Shown here piece after piece: positions 16,664 through 23,745 of a DNA stretch of 64,000 nt. The notes under the pieces are model-generated. The model did no database searches. It worked only from the letters and a program-made list of their open reading frames with translations, and was not told the DNA's origin. The position numbers were made by a program, and so were the translations under genes. Position 1 is the first letter of the stretch, and each line of letters opens with the position of its first letter. Source of the stretch: JBOFSQ01 sp051651625 (GTDB lineage Bacteria > Planctomycetota > Planctomycetia > Pirellulales > Thermoguttaceae); assembly GCA_051651625.1 (NCBI GenBank), contig JBOFSQ010000022.1:62001-126000 (forward strand), written 5' to 3'.

Positions 16664-16800
16664 GTTCAGACGCGATGCCTGTCCCCCTTTGCAAGTCGCG
16701 CGAAGTGGCGTACAATTCCGCTAATCGCTCTTGGTTGTTTTGTGAGCAAAAACAATGCGAGATGTGTTAGCTGCTACGTTTGTTGGAGAACTATGAACCG

Positions 16801-17040
16801 AACTTCCCGGCTCGTTGCCGGTTTTACAATCAGATCAGATAATCGCAAGTATTTGCCCTTGAAACCATCGAAAGATGGTGGGTTTCTTCCTGCATCACCC
16901 GGCTCGCCGGTTGGAAGAAAAAAGATTTGTCGTCAGAAAACATGCGTCCCCGCACGGGGACGTCATGCTGACGGCTTGCGGAGTTCCGTGCGGACAATTC
17001 AAAACCGTCCGTATTGGTTTGCGCAATCGCGCAAGCTGCC
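16801..17040. ncRNA. Candidate structured RNA: chain of hairpins
   Basis: At least five stems follow each other. They are CCGG pairing near 16807-16821; ACCATC-GAAA-GATGGT at 16864-16879; TTCTTCC/GGAAGAA at 16883-16919; and CGTCAG/CTGACG enclosing CATG/CATG and CGTCCCC/GGGGACG at 16931-16973. The last is GCTTGCG/CGCAAGC at 16974-17036 enclosing CGGAC/GTCCG. The 589 bases between the nuclease gene and the Sel1 gene contain no convincing reading frame. Strand, ends and family are unknown. Confidence 0.45.
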
Positions 17041-17252
17041 TTGGTGATGCGAGGGGACGCTTCGTACTTCAAGGGCACATGGCGTTCCCTCTTCTTTTCC
17101 GAAGACGGCTCTCGTCTATTCTTGTCGATTCTCGACAACAGTGTTGCCCCCTTTTTCATGTGGAGAATGCACAATGATAGATGCAAATTTTCCGCGAGAA
17201 GAAGTCAAATTGTTTCACCGAATCCATTTTTTGCAACAAGGGAGAATGAGCC

Positions 17253-18308
17253 ATGACAGTCGCCAATCGTTCGATGGGAAATGCGGAAGTCCGAATCAAC
17301 ACATCTTGGCGTGGTGCCATCTGGGCCTCCGTCTTGGTACTCGCCGTCTTTGGTGGCGCATGTGGGCGGTCGCCGAGCGAGATGGCTCCCGCCGTACACA
17401 ACGAAAACGCCGACGAGGAACATGTCGAACGTGAACGACGAGAACGAGATGCTAAAGCGGAACAGGATCGCAGAAACCAAGCAATACGAGAGCGAGTAAT
17501 TGCCTCAAAAGTTGCGCGAGAGCGAGAAGCCACTGCAAAAGTTGAGCAAGAGCGAGAAGCCGCTGCAAAAGCTGAGCAAGAACGAAAAGAACGAGAAAGA
17601 CGAGCAACCAGAGCCACACTGGAAGGTTTGGACAAAACAGCACTCCGTCTCGCTGCAGAACGAGGAGAGCCAGCAGCACAGCGTCTTTTGGCTGATTGTT
17701 ATGTCTATGGTGTCGGTGTTGAAAACAATGAGCAGGAAGCGATCAAGTGGTATCGTAAGGCGGGAGAACAAGGGGATGCTGCAGCACAGCTTGTGCTTTC
17801 AAATTGGTACGCCTTAAAGGGAGATTTTGCCGAAGCAAAGTATTGGGCTGAAAGAGCGGGGGATGGATTGGGAGAGCAGGTATCAAAAGAATCGCTCATT
17901 GTACTGGCCAAAAATGATGATTTAGGTGCTATATGGCGTGTGGCGAACAGTTATCTCGACGGGACAAATGGTTTTGAAAAAAATGAACAAGAAGCACGCA
18001 GGTGGTTGCGAAAAGGGGCTGAACTTGGGAGTGCCAATGCACAGTTGGCCATCGGAGTATTTTACAAAGAAGGCCGCGGCGGCTTGCAGAAAGATGCACA
18101 TGAAGCGGCAAGATGGTTTCAACAATCGGCGGCACAAGGTAATGCCAGAGCACAATTTATGCTTGCAGGGTGTTACTTCTTTGGGGATGGCGTTGAAAAA
18201 GATTTAGCAGAATATGAGAGATTGATGCGACAATCAGCGGCGAATGGGTACCAACCCGCTAAAGAAAACCTGAATGCGAGGCAGCGTGCGTTGCAGGGAC
18301 TCTTATAA
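17253..18308 (+). CDS. Lipoprotein with coiled coil and Sel1-like repeats
   Basis: The 351-residue protein has an export signal ending in a lipobox-like FGGAC at about residue 37. A highly charged Glu/Arg/Lys segment (about 53-117) is predicted to be coiled coil. Four to five Sel1-type repeats follow (for example QRLLADCYVYGVGVENNEQEAIKWYRKA, abbreviated here as ADCYVYGVGV and EAIKWYRKAGEQGD). The ATG follows AAGGGAG. Sel1 repeats mediate protein contacts; the protein probably sits on the periplasmic side of a membrane. Codon use within the repeats is A/T-richer than the host flanks. Function is unknown. Confidence 0.8.
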   Translation: MTVANRSMGNAEVRINTSWRGAIWASVLVLAVFGGACGRSPSEMAPAVHNENADEEHVERERRERDAKAEQDRRNQAIRERVIASKVAREREATAKVEQEREAAAKAEQERKERERRATRATLEGLDKTALRLAAERGEPAAQRLLADCYVYGVGVENNEQEAIKWYRKAGEQGDAAAQLVLSNWYALKGDFAEAKYWAERAGDGLGEQVSKESLIVLAKNDDLGAIWRVANSYLDGTNGFEKNEQEARRWLRKGAELGSANAQLAIGVFYKEGRGGLQKDAHEAARWFQQSAAQGNARAQFMLAGCYFFGDGVEKDLAEYERLMRQSAANGYQPAKENLNARQRALQGLL

Positions 18309-18347
18309 AGAATAACAACTAGCAGCAACACGAAGGAGACTCATTCT

Positions 18348-19526
18348 ATGGGCGCAAGTATTGATTGCTTTTTCAACTCGCGTGCGTTCAATGCGGCATG
18401 GGAACCATGTACGCGAAAATTTTCACCCGATTACCACATCTACCTCCGCGAGCTGTTGCAAGAGTACACGCATCATCTTGAAAAAGACTGGCGCGATGTC
18501 CGATTTTTTTCTACGGACGGCGGCGGGGCGAACGGATTCACGTTGTCTGACATTATCAATCCCATCCTGCTTGACGTGCCAAAACTTTCAGTTGCCATCA
18601 ACAACGCGACTGAAAGTTTTCTGCAAGGTCACTGGTCTACAGCGATTCAGCATTTCGACGAAGCAATGGCGGGAATCAAAGAACATCTCAACAACATTCG
18701 AGTCGTTCATTTGGATCATTCCAAAGATTCAACTATTGCAAAATTGCAAGCTCTTGCGGATATTGCGACCAACTACAGCCATTCGGAATTGTTTCGCGTG
18801 AGAACACTGAGTGAAAAAGAGAAAAAATCGCCCACTCCAAATATGTTGCTCCATGCACCATTTGAAATTAGAGAAAAAGTAGGTGCTGGTCGGTTTAACT
18901 TCCCCGGCGTTCTATGTCTTTATCTCAGTTCCTCGCCTATCATAGCAGCAATAGAGGAGATGCAAAATAAACCTGACAAAGATTATGAAGACACCTATTA
19001 CTCGAGGTTTAATTGGAATGCGGACAAGTACAGTCCTAATTTTATAGAGCTTCAAGTAACGCCCACATCGTTGGGAAAGCTGTGCTCGAAGATGATAGGT
19101 GAAATCGGGGATCACCTTGACGACATTCGCAAGCAATATGTTCAATCGTACCTTGCATGTTGGCCTCTCCAACTGGCATGCTCAATGCCCGTCAAACACC
19201 GAAACGACAACGACGTTTTCAAGGAAGAGTATATTATTCCGCAACTCTTGATGCACTGGCTTCAGCAAAATACGAACAAAGATGATTTTCATGGTGTCTG
19301 CTACCGCACAACCTTGCTGATGCAATCAATCGAGGCGTCTGGTGGCACAAAACCCAAATATATTGTCAATTACGCATTACCGACAAAAAGCATAAAAGAC
19401 AATGGTTACTGCGATGAATTATTATCTTTGTTCAGCGAGATAAAGACTCCCAGTCCAATCAACAATTTGTGGGGTGATATTTCCGTCAAAGAGTTTTTTG
19501 AAAAATTGCAAGCGTATTCATCGTAA
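18348..19526 (+). CDS. RES-domain protein (NAD-phosphorylase-like fold)
   Basis: This 392-residue protein has a RES core in its middle: ELFRVRTLSEKE (Arg motif), LLHAPFEIREKVGAGRFNFPG and LCLYLSSSPIIAAIEEM. These match the Arg-Glu-Ser family pattern. Short RES toxins degrade NAD+ and pair with Xre-type antitoxins. Here the protein is much longer and no Xre gene adjoins it, so it belongs to the long RES subfamily of unknown role. The start follows AAGGAG. It is 39 bases downstream of the Sel1 lipoprotein gene and may be co-transcribed with it. Confidence 0.75.
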   Translation: MGASIDCFFNSRAFNAAWEPCTRKFSPDYHIYLRELLQEYTHHLEKDWRDVRFFSTDGGGANGFTLSDIINPILLDVPKLSVAINNATESFLQGHWSTAIQHFDEAMAGIKEHLNNIRVVHLDHSKDSTIAKLQALADIATNYSHSELFRVRTLSEKEKKSPTPNMLLHAPFEIREKVGAGRFNFPGVLCLYLSSSPIIAAIEEMQNKPDKDYEDTYYSRFNWNADKYSPNFIELQVTPTSLGKLCSKMIGEIGDHLDDIRKQYVQSYLACWPLQLACSMPVKHRNDNDVFKEEYIIPQLLMHWLQQNTNKDDFHGVCYRTTLLMQSIEASGGTKPKYIVNYALPTKSIKDNGYCDELLSLFSEIKTPSPINNLWGDISVKEFFEKLQAYSS

Positions 19527-19584
19527 CAAAGCGGTAAAGTGACGTGGAGCCTCGTTGCATGTGTTTACGGCACGGTGAGTGATG

Positions 19585-19682
19585 GATAGAAGCTGGAAGG
19601 GAGCGGAGCGTACTGACGGAGTTGAGCGTTGCACTTGTTCACCGTCAATACGGCGAGTACGCCTCCTTTCCGGCTTCTATTC
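19585..19682. repeat. Inverted pair of the GAATAGAAGCCGGAAAGGAGG repeat
   Basis: The left arm begins GATAGAAGCTGGAAGGGAG and ends CGTAC. The right arm is its approximate reverse complement and ends GGCTTCTATTC. A third copy of the same unit lies at 59325-59354 after the Tat oxidoreductase gene. The pair sits between the converging RES gene and small minus-strand genes and could act as a terminator-like structure. Confidence 0.6.
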
Positions 19683-19694
19683 TGGTGCGACGAA

Positions 19695-19925
19695 TCACGA
19701 AGCGCAGAACATCGCATTGAGAAACTCAATCTCCGCCGCGAGTGCTTCACTTCGTTTTGCGAACGGCCCCAAGACGGGGCCGTTCACACGCGACAAGTCG
19801 GCAGTCCAACTGCCGTCGTCGGTCGGTTCGACGTGCGACGCTCGGCGGATTTGTGGTCTGCCGAGTGCCGCGTACTCAAACGAATCGTGATACAGACCGA
19901 CGGCACAGCTATTGGGGCTAATCAC
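19695..19925 (-). CDS. Small conserved-looking protein, 76 aa
   Basis: The C-terminal half reads WTADLSRVNGPVLGPFAKR and SEALAAEIEFLN. This is a WxADxxxxxGPxLGPFxxRxxAL pattern that I associate with small proteins encoded on phages and plasmids. The likely GTG start at 19925 overlaps the TAG stop of the 21-aa reading frame just upstream, implying translational coupling. Function is unknown. The length may differ if a different start is used. Confidence 0.6.
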   Translation of the reverse strand: MISPNSCAVGLYHDSFEYAALGRPQIRRASHVEPTDDGSWTADLSRVNGPVLGPFAKRSEALAAEIEFLNAMFCAS

Positions 19926-19983
19926 GTTTCTGCGAATGAGGTTGTGTTGCGGGCGGTTCAAAGGTTTCGAGCAGTGTAGACAT
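19918..19983 (-). CDS. Short reading frame of 21 aa coupled to the 76-aa gene
   Basis: An ATG with AGGAGC eight bases upstream opens a frame encoding STLLETFEPPATQPHSQKRD. Its stop codon overlaps the GTG of the next gene. It may be a leader peptide or simply a translation-coupling frame. Confidence 0.4.
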   Translation of the reverse strand: MSTLLETFEPPATQPHSQKRD

Positions 19984-20023
19984 TGTGTTGCTCCTGTTGT
20001 TGAGAGTGGATAGCGATGCTGTT

Positions 20024-20152
20024 TCATCCACGGTTTCCAGCGACGTTGTCGTCGTATCGTGGCATTTCGAGTTCAAACCCGAACGATGCGATTGTGTCAA
20101 CGTCTTCGCCGGTTTGTGCTGCGATGTGTTCGTAAAACTGTTGGCGTGTCAT
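20024..20152 (-). CDS. Small protein, 42 aa
   Basis: It has a good ribosome binding site (AAAGGAG) and encodes TRQQFYEHIAAQTGEDVDTI followed by an acidic tail. The sequence is hydrophilic and helical, with no known family. It follows the terminator-like hairpin at 20186-20214, downstream of the AAA ATPase gene on the same strand, and may belong to a downstream unit with the two short genes at 19.7-20.0 kb. Confidence 0.6.
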   Translation of the reverse strand: MTRQQFYEHIAAQTGEDVDTIASFGFELEMPRYDDNVAGNRG

Positions 20153-20185
20153 TGTGTACTCCTTTGTTGTTGAGGGTCGAAACGA

Positions 20186-20214
20186 AAAAGGGTGTCCACG
20201 GTGGACACCCTTTT
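20186..20214. terminator. Bidirectional intrinsic terminator
   Basis: GGGTGTCCAC and GTGGACACCC form a near-perfect stem with an A-tract before and TTTT after it, so it can terminate on either strand. It lies 66 bases beyond the stop of the AAA ATPase gene and just upstream of the ribosome binding site of the 42-aa gene. Confidence 0.75.
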
Positions 20215-20279
20215 GCTTTGTGACTTTTCGTGCAGTCACCACGTCGCCGCCTGCCCGATGCGCAGCCCAATGCCACGCA

Positions 20280-21701
20280 TCAGACAAGCGGCGAGATTGG
20301 CCCGTCGCTGCGGGCCGTTCCGAGATTGCGCCGCTGGCCGGCTCTGGGACGATGCAAGTATGTTCCCGGCGATGCCGAATCGAGACATCGCCCAGAGGCC
20401 CAGCGTCGCAGCGTTTCAATCGACTCCGCCGCCGTCACCGAAACCGGTACGACGTTGCGAGCAGCTTCTTGAAGTGAAACGTCGAGAAGTTTTGCGAGTC
20501 GGCAACAACTCTTGATCTCCGCACCTGTCCAGTCGTTGTCGTCGGGACGCCGCGGATTTTCAAAACCGTATTGCCGTTCGTAGATGCGCCAGATTTGTTC
20601 GCGTGCGGTTTTGTCGGGGAGGTCAACAAAGAAGATTCCGTCGAAGCGTTCGCTGCGTGTGAACTCCGGTGGCAGTTTCGTTATGTCGTTCGCGGTGCAA
20701 ACGATGAACGAGTCGGACGTGCGGTCGTTCAGCCACGTTAGCAGCGTACCGAGTAGCCGCGTCGAGACGCCGCCGTCGTTGCCGCCGTTTGCAACTGCTT
20801 TCTCAACTTCGTCAATCATCACGACGCACGGACTCATCGCGTCGATTTGTTGCAACGCTTTTCGCAACGCCGCCTCAGTCTGACCGACGAGCGAACCCAT
20901 CAGCGCGCCGATGTCGAGAATGAGCGTCGGACGATGTACCGAATGTCCGAGCCGCTTTGCGTACGCCGATTTGCCGCATCCACTCGTTCCCAGCAGCATC
21001 ACGCCTTTTGCGCGTTCGCCACTATCGTTACCCGATAGCGCACGAGTGCAAAACTGTGCGAGGTTATCGAGTCCGCCGAGTGTCGGAATCTCTCCGCGAT
21101 ACAAACGCAGCGCAGACGATTGACGTAGCAAGTTCGCTTTGAGTGTCCAGATTGGTTCCGGCAATAAGGCGTCGTGTTCGATGAGCGACAGCGAGAACGC
21201 ACCTTCGGCTTCCATCCGTGTCAGACCTGCGGCGGCTTCGAGGACGCGAGTTGTGTTTACATCATCGGGAAGTTCGCCTGCGATGTCGGTTGCGATCTGC
21301 CGCAGTTGCTCCTTGTCGGGGAGCGGATGTTCCACGACGACGAACAGCTTCTCCAGCTCGACCGGAATCTGCACGCCCGGCGCAAGCACGATCAGAAATG
21401 TTCGTGACACTTTGCCTCGCTGAATCTGTCGTTCGACTGCTTGCACGACTTCGATGCTTCCGAGAAATCGGTGAAAGTTTCGCAGTACGATCAGTTGCGG
21501 CGTTTCGCCGTCGCCGAGAGTTTCGGCGGACTTGACCGCCGTTAGCGGGTCGCTGACTGAAACATCCCAGACGGAGTGGTTCCACGATTCGGCGTTGCAC
21601 AGAGTTTCGATTTCACGGATCGCTTCGTCTGGCTCGAACGTCTCAATCCACAAGCCGCTGAAGCACGCGGCGATGTAGTTTCGCAAGTTGTTCGTTAGCA
21701 T
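20280..21701 (-). CDS. Ycf46-like AAA+ ATPase
   Basis: The 473-residue protein has an N-terminal domain that includes an inactive RecA-like half (PQLIVLRNFHRFL) and a C-terminal AAA module. Walker A is GTSGCGKS at 238-245, Walker B VVMIDEVEKA near 293-302, sensor 1 VCTAND and arginine-finger region RSERFDGIFFVDLP. This matches Ycf46-type AAA proteins of cyanobacteria, plastids and phages. It is the third gene of an overlapping operon with DUF1257 (Ycf35) and DUF2997 genes. The operon is widespread but its biochemical role is unknown. The last 30 residues (Arg-rich) look less conserved. Confidence 0.85.
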   Translation of the reverse strand: MLTNNLRNYIAACFSGLWIETFEPDEAIREIETLCNAESWNHSVWDVSVSDPLTAVKSAETLGDGETPQLIVLRNFHRFLGSIEVVQAVERQIQRGKVSRTFLIVLAPGVQIPVELEKLFVVVEHPLPDKEQLRQIATDIAGELPDDVNTTRVLEAAAGLTRMEAEGAFSLSLIEHDALLPEPIWTLKANLLRQSSALRLYRGEIPTLGGLDNLAQFCTRALSGNDSGERAKGVMLLGTSGCGKSAYAKRLGHSVHRPTLILDIGALMGSLVGQTEAALRKALQQIDAMSPCVVMIDEVEKAVANGGNDGGVSTRLLGTLLTWLNDRTSDSFIVCTANDITKLPPEFTRSERFDGIFFVDLPDKTAREQIWRIYERQYGFENPRRPDDNDWTGAEIKSCCRLAKLLDVSLQEAARNVVPVSVTAAESIETLRRWASGRCLDSASPGTYLHRPRAGQRRNLGTARSDGPISPLV

Positions 21702-21886
21702 TGCTGCGTCTCCTGTTGGTTGATGTTGGTTGTGTGAAAATACTCTGACTTGAACTGCTCTGCGGTTTGTGTACCGAGAGCGTGTTCGATGAACGTTGAG
21801 GCGTCCTTACACGACTGCCCGTCAAAACCGTTGGTCTCGACTTTGGTTGTGCCGTCGGTTGTGATGATGAGAGTTATCGTTTTCAT
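21695..21886 (-). CDS. DUF2997 family protein
   Basis: This 63-residue protein begins KTITLIITTDGTTKVETNGF and continues with GQSCKDASTFIEHALG. That is the DUF2997 pattern (a beta hairpin, G-x-SC, then a helix). The ATG at 21886 follows GGAGGTG. It overlaps the upstream DUF1257 stop by 4 bases and the downstream AAA start by 7 bases, so the three proteins are made together. Function is unknown. Confidence 0.85.
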   Translation of the reverse strand: MKTITLIITTDGTTKVETNGFDGQSCKDASTFIEHALGTQTAEQFKSEYFHTTNINQQETQQC

Positions 21887-22251
21887 AACGCACCTCCGAC
21901 GTTGACGGTGAGTTTGACAGAACCGTCCGCGAGTTGTTGCTCGATGACGGAGTAACCTTTTCGCCGAGCTTCGAGCGTCGCCTTCTCGACGCCGTACATC
22001 TGGACGAAGTTTCGCAGATGTTTTTCGTCGCCCCACTTGCCGCCGAAGTTGTCGTACTTGAGTTCACCCGTTTCGAGAACGCAAACGACGGGGTACAACC
22101 AATCTGGCAGCTTGACAATGATGCCCTCGGCAGTGTCAGCGAAGAGTTTAGCCCGTCCGTGGACTGGCTCTTTGAGATTCAGCCTGCGACAAGCAGACTT
22201 CACTGCATCAAGGTCACGCACCTCGACGTTGACCGTAACAATGTGGCTCAT
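21883..22251 (-). CDS. DUF1257 (Ycf35-like) protein
   Basis: The 122-residue protein begins SHIVTVNVEVRDLDAVKSAC and contains VVCVLETGELKYDNFGG and MYGVEKATLEARRKGY, the DUF1257/Ycf35 pattern. It is the first gene of the Ycf35-DUF2997-Ycf46 operon, with an AGGAGA ribosome binding site. Ycf35 is a conserved plastid and cyanobacterial protein of unknown function. Its presence in a mobile island suggests a portable module, possibly for defence or stress. Confidence 0.85.
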   Translation of the reverse strand: MSHIVTVNVEVRDLDAVKSACRRLNLKEPVHGRAKLFADTAEGIIVKLPDWLYPVVCVLETGELKYDNFGGKWGDEKHLRNFVQMYGVEKATLEARRKGYSVIEQQLADGSVKLTVNVGGAL

Positions 22252-22308
22252 ACCATTTTCTCCTGCGTTGGTGAATGTGTTGGCTACCCGGTAACAGTAA
22301 CCGCATAG

Positions 22309-22364
22309 CCTCATATTCATATAACGCGAAAATGGCAGGTTTTTAGGTGCGGGGCGGAGAGTCG
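22309..22364. promoter_or_regulatory. Upstream element shared with 37658-37713
   Basis: About 55 bases upstream of the DUF1257 gene are clearly similar to a stretch at 37658-37713, upstream of the minus-strand transposase-like remnant. Shared blocks are GCCTCATATT, CGAAAATGG and GGTTTTTAG. On the minus strand they include AT-rich TATATGAATAT. It may be a promoter or operator, or an element end. Confidence 0.35.
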
Positions 22365-22438
22365 CCGCCGCGTACAAGAATACTGCGGCGCTGCCCGCAG
22401 AGAGGCGGGCGGTTCATGCGATTGTCCCCTTAAAACAC

Positions 22439-22469
22439 CGAACGGGCGGGGGGCACCCCCGCCCGTTCG
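22439..22469 (-). terminator. Strong GC hairpin after the helicase operon
   Basis: A perfect 14-bp stem (CGAACGGGCGGGGG with its complement) has a 3-base loop and is followed on the minus strand by GTGTTTTAAG. It lies 31 bases beyond the last reading frame of the helicase operon and upstream of the Ycf35 operon, so it probably separates the two. Confidence 0.65.
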
Positions 22470-22499
22470 AAATCTACGGAAATCTATGCGATGCGAGGT

Positions 22500-22838
22500 T
22501 TAGAGGTCTTCCGTTTCTGTCTCCACCATCTTGAACTCCCAACCAACAGCATTGACGCTTTCGTTGTACCCGTCATCATTGCCGTTCACGGCAACAACTC
22601 TGTAACGGTACACAGTATCAGCGAGAAGTTCTGTGACAGTGTACCCCACTTGATCCGCCTCGTGGCAAGCATCCCATGCTACCTCAACCGAACCAACTTC
22701 TTTACCGCCAGTATACAATGAGACAATGTACTTGCAGTTGCCAGCGGTTGCCGGATTAACCTGCTCGCCATTCTCCTTGAATAAAACTACTTGTCCCCCC
22801 TGTCCACCAAACGTAGGGCAGGTCACAGTTTTCGGCAA
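22500..22838 (-). CDS. Possible FN3-like small protein overlapping the wHTH gene
   Basis: This frame of up to 112 codons opens with a TTG inside the end of the upstream gene (83-base overlap). It encodes KYIVSLYTGGKEVGSVEV and YTVTELLADTVYRYRVVAVN, a fibronectin type III-like beta pattern. The quality of this pattern argues that it is real. It could be a separate gene or, through a frameshift, a C-terminal extension of the upstream protein. There is no convincing ATG or ribosome binding site. Confidence 0.5.
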   Translation of the reverse strand: MPKTVTCPTFGGQGGQVVLFKENGEQVNPATAGNCKYIVSLYTGGKEVGSVEVAWDACHEADQVGYTVTELLADTVYRYRVVAVNGNDDGYNESVNAVGWEFKMVETETEDL

Positions 22839-23745
22839 GTCGCCATTGTCCCCACGCCTCTTGGCGTGATGCGAATAATCTTAATCTGTTTGTCAACTTT
22901 TCCGGTATAGGAACGTCAAATTTAATAGTGGTACCGTTAATGTTATGTGGTCGCTCGTTCTCGTCGATTATTCTTGCCATTAACAATTCATGCCATTCTT
23001 CACGGTCGTGGAGCGTTAATATCTGGACGGTTTCATTTTTTTTGGCAACCAGCAACCAAGAAGGATTACTATAATCTTGATTCTTTTGCGCGAAATAGAC
23101 ACCGTCCGGGGTTCTCGCAGATAGTTTTTTCCAACGTCCTGTAGGGTTATCTGTGTCTTTGGAGCTTCCCCAAAAATCTCCCGTCTTTCCGGCAACGAGC
23201 AAAATATGTTCTGGCAATCCTTCCGCGTTTTGCGAAAGTAATTCTTGTTTCCGTTCATTCCAATTCGGTAATCCAATTTCTGATAGTTTTTCCTCTTCGA
23301 TCCCATTTGCCGCAAACACACGGCAAGTATGTTCGTCGGGAACCACACGGCGAACCACGTCATAGCCGTCGATAGGTGTCATCGGTAACAATGAATGCGG
23401 TATGTTTCCGAGCAAAATGGCGTGATGATTGTCCAATCGAATCCAACGAGGACGAGTTGCCGTAAAAACCGGCGATTCCTTACCTTCTCGATCCAATTCT
23501 TTGATTTCATCGAGAGCTTTAAGAATATCCAAACATTCATCGAAGAACGTGTTGTCCGTCGCCAGTATCGGTTTGAGAATAGCTTGAAAGCGTTGATGCA
23601 GCTCGCGTTTTGAGACAGATTGATTCGCAAAAAGCACCTGTCGAATCAACGAACAAACGCCATATTGACTTTCGGCGGTCAGTTGGTTATCCGCAACAAA
23701 TAATCCGAACTGTTTTTGGTATTCTGGCAATGCAATACTTTTCAT
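22756..23745 (-). CDS. Fourth gene of the helicase operon, winged-helix-like N-terminus
   Basis: The 329-residue protein starts with an apparent helix-turn-helix/winged-helix region (about 20-95: GVCSLIRQVLFANQSVSKRE). A mixed domain follows with a Trp/Gly-rich segment (DFWGSSKDTDNPTGRWKKL). The start at 23745 forms an ATGA overlap with the helicase stop and lies at good spacing from GGAG. I recognise no family. Strict coupling to the giant helicase suggests it is a subunit or specificity factor. The C-terminus, after FASRQEAWGQWRLAE, overlaps the FN3-like frame. Confidence 0.75.
   Translation of the reverse strand: MKSIALPEYQKQFGLFVADNQLTAESQYGVCSLIRQVLFANQSVSKRELHQRFQAILKPILATDNTFFDECLDILKALDEIKELDREGKESPVFTATRPRWIRLDNHHAILLGNIPHSLLPMTPIDGYDVVRRVVPDEHTCRVFAANGIEEEKLSEIGLPNWNERKQELLSQNAEGLPEHILLVAGKTGDFWGSSKDTDNPTGRWKKLSARTPDGVYFAQKNQDYSNPSWLLVAKKNETVQILTLHDREEWHELLMARIIDENERPHNINGTTIKFDVPIPEKLTNRLRLFASRQEAWGQWRLAENCDLPYVWWTGGTSSFIQGEWRAG

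Noticed and set aside
16801..17040. Retron or group II intron
   Set aside because: There is no reverse transcriptase gene in the window next to it.
16801..17177. Coding frames over the hairpin chain on either strand
   Set aside because: The frames have no ribosome binding sites and contain no protein-like patterns. They appear only because the hairpins lack stops.
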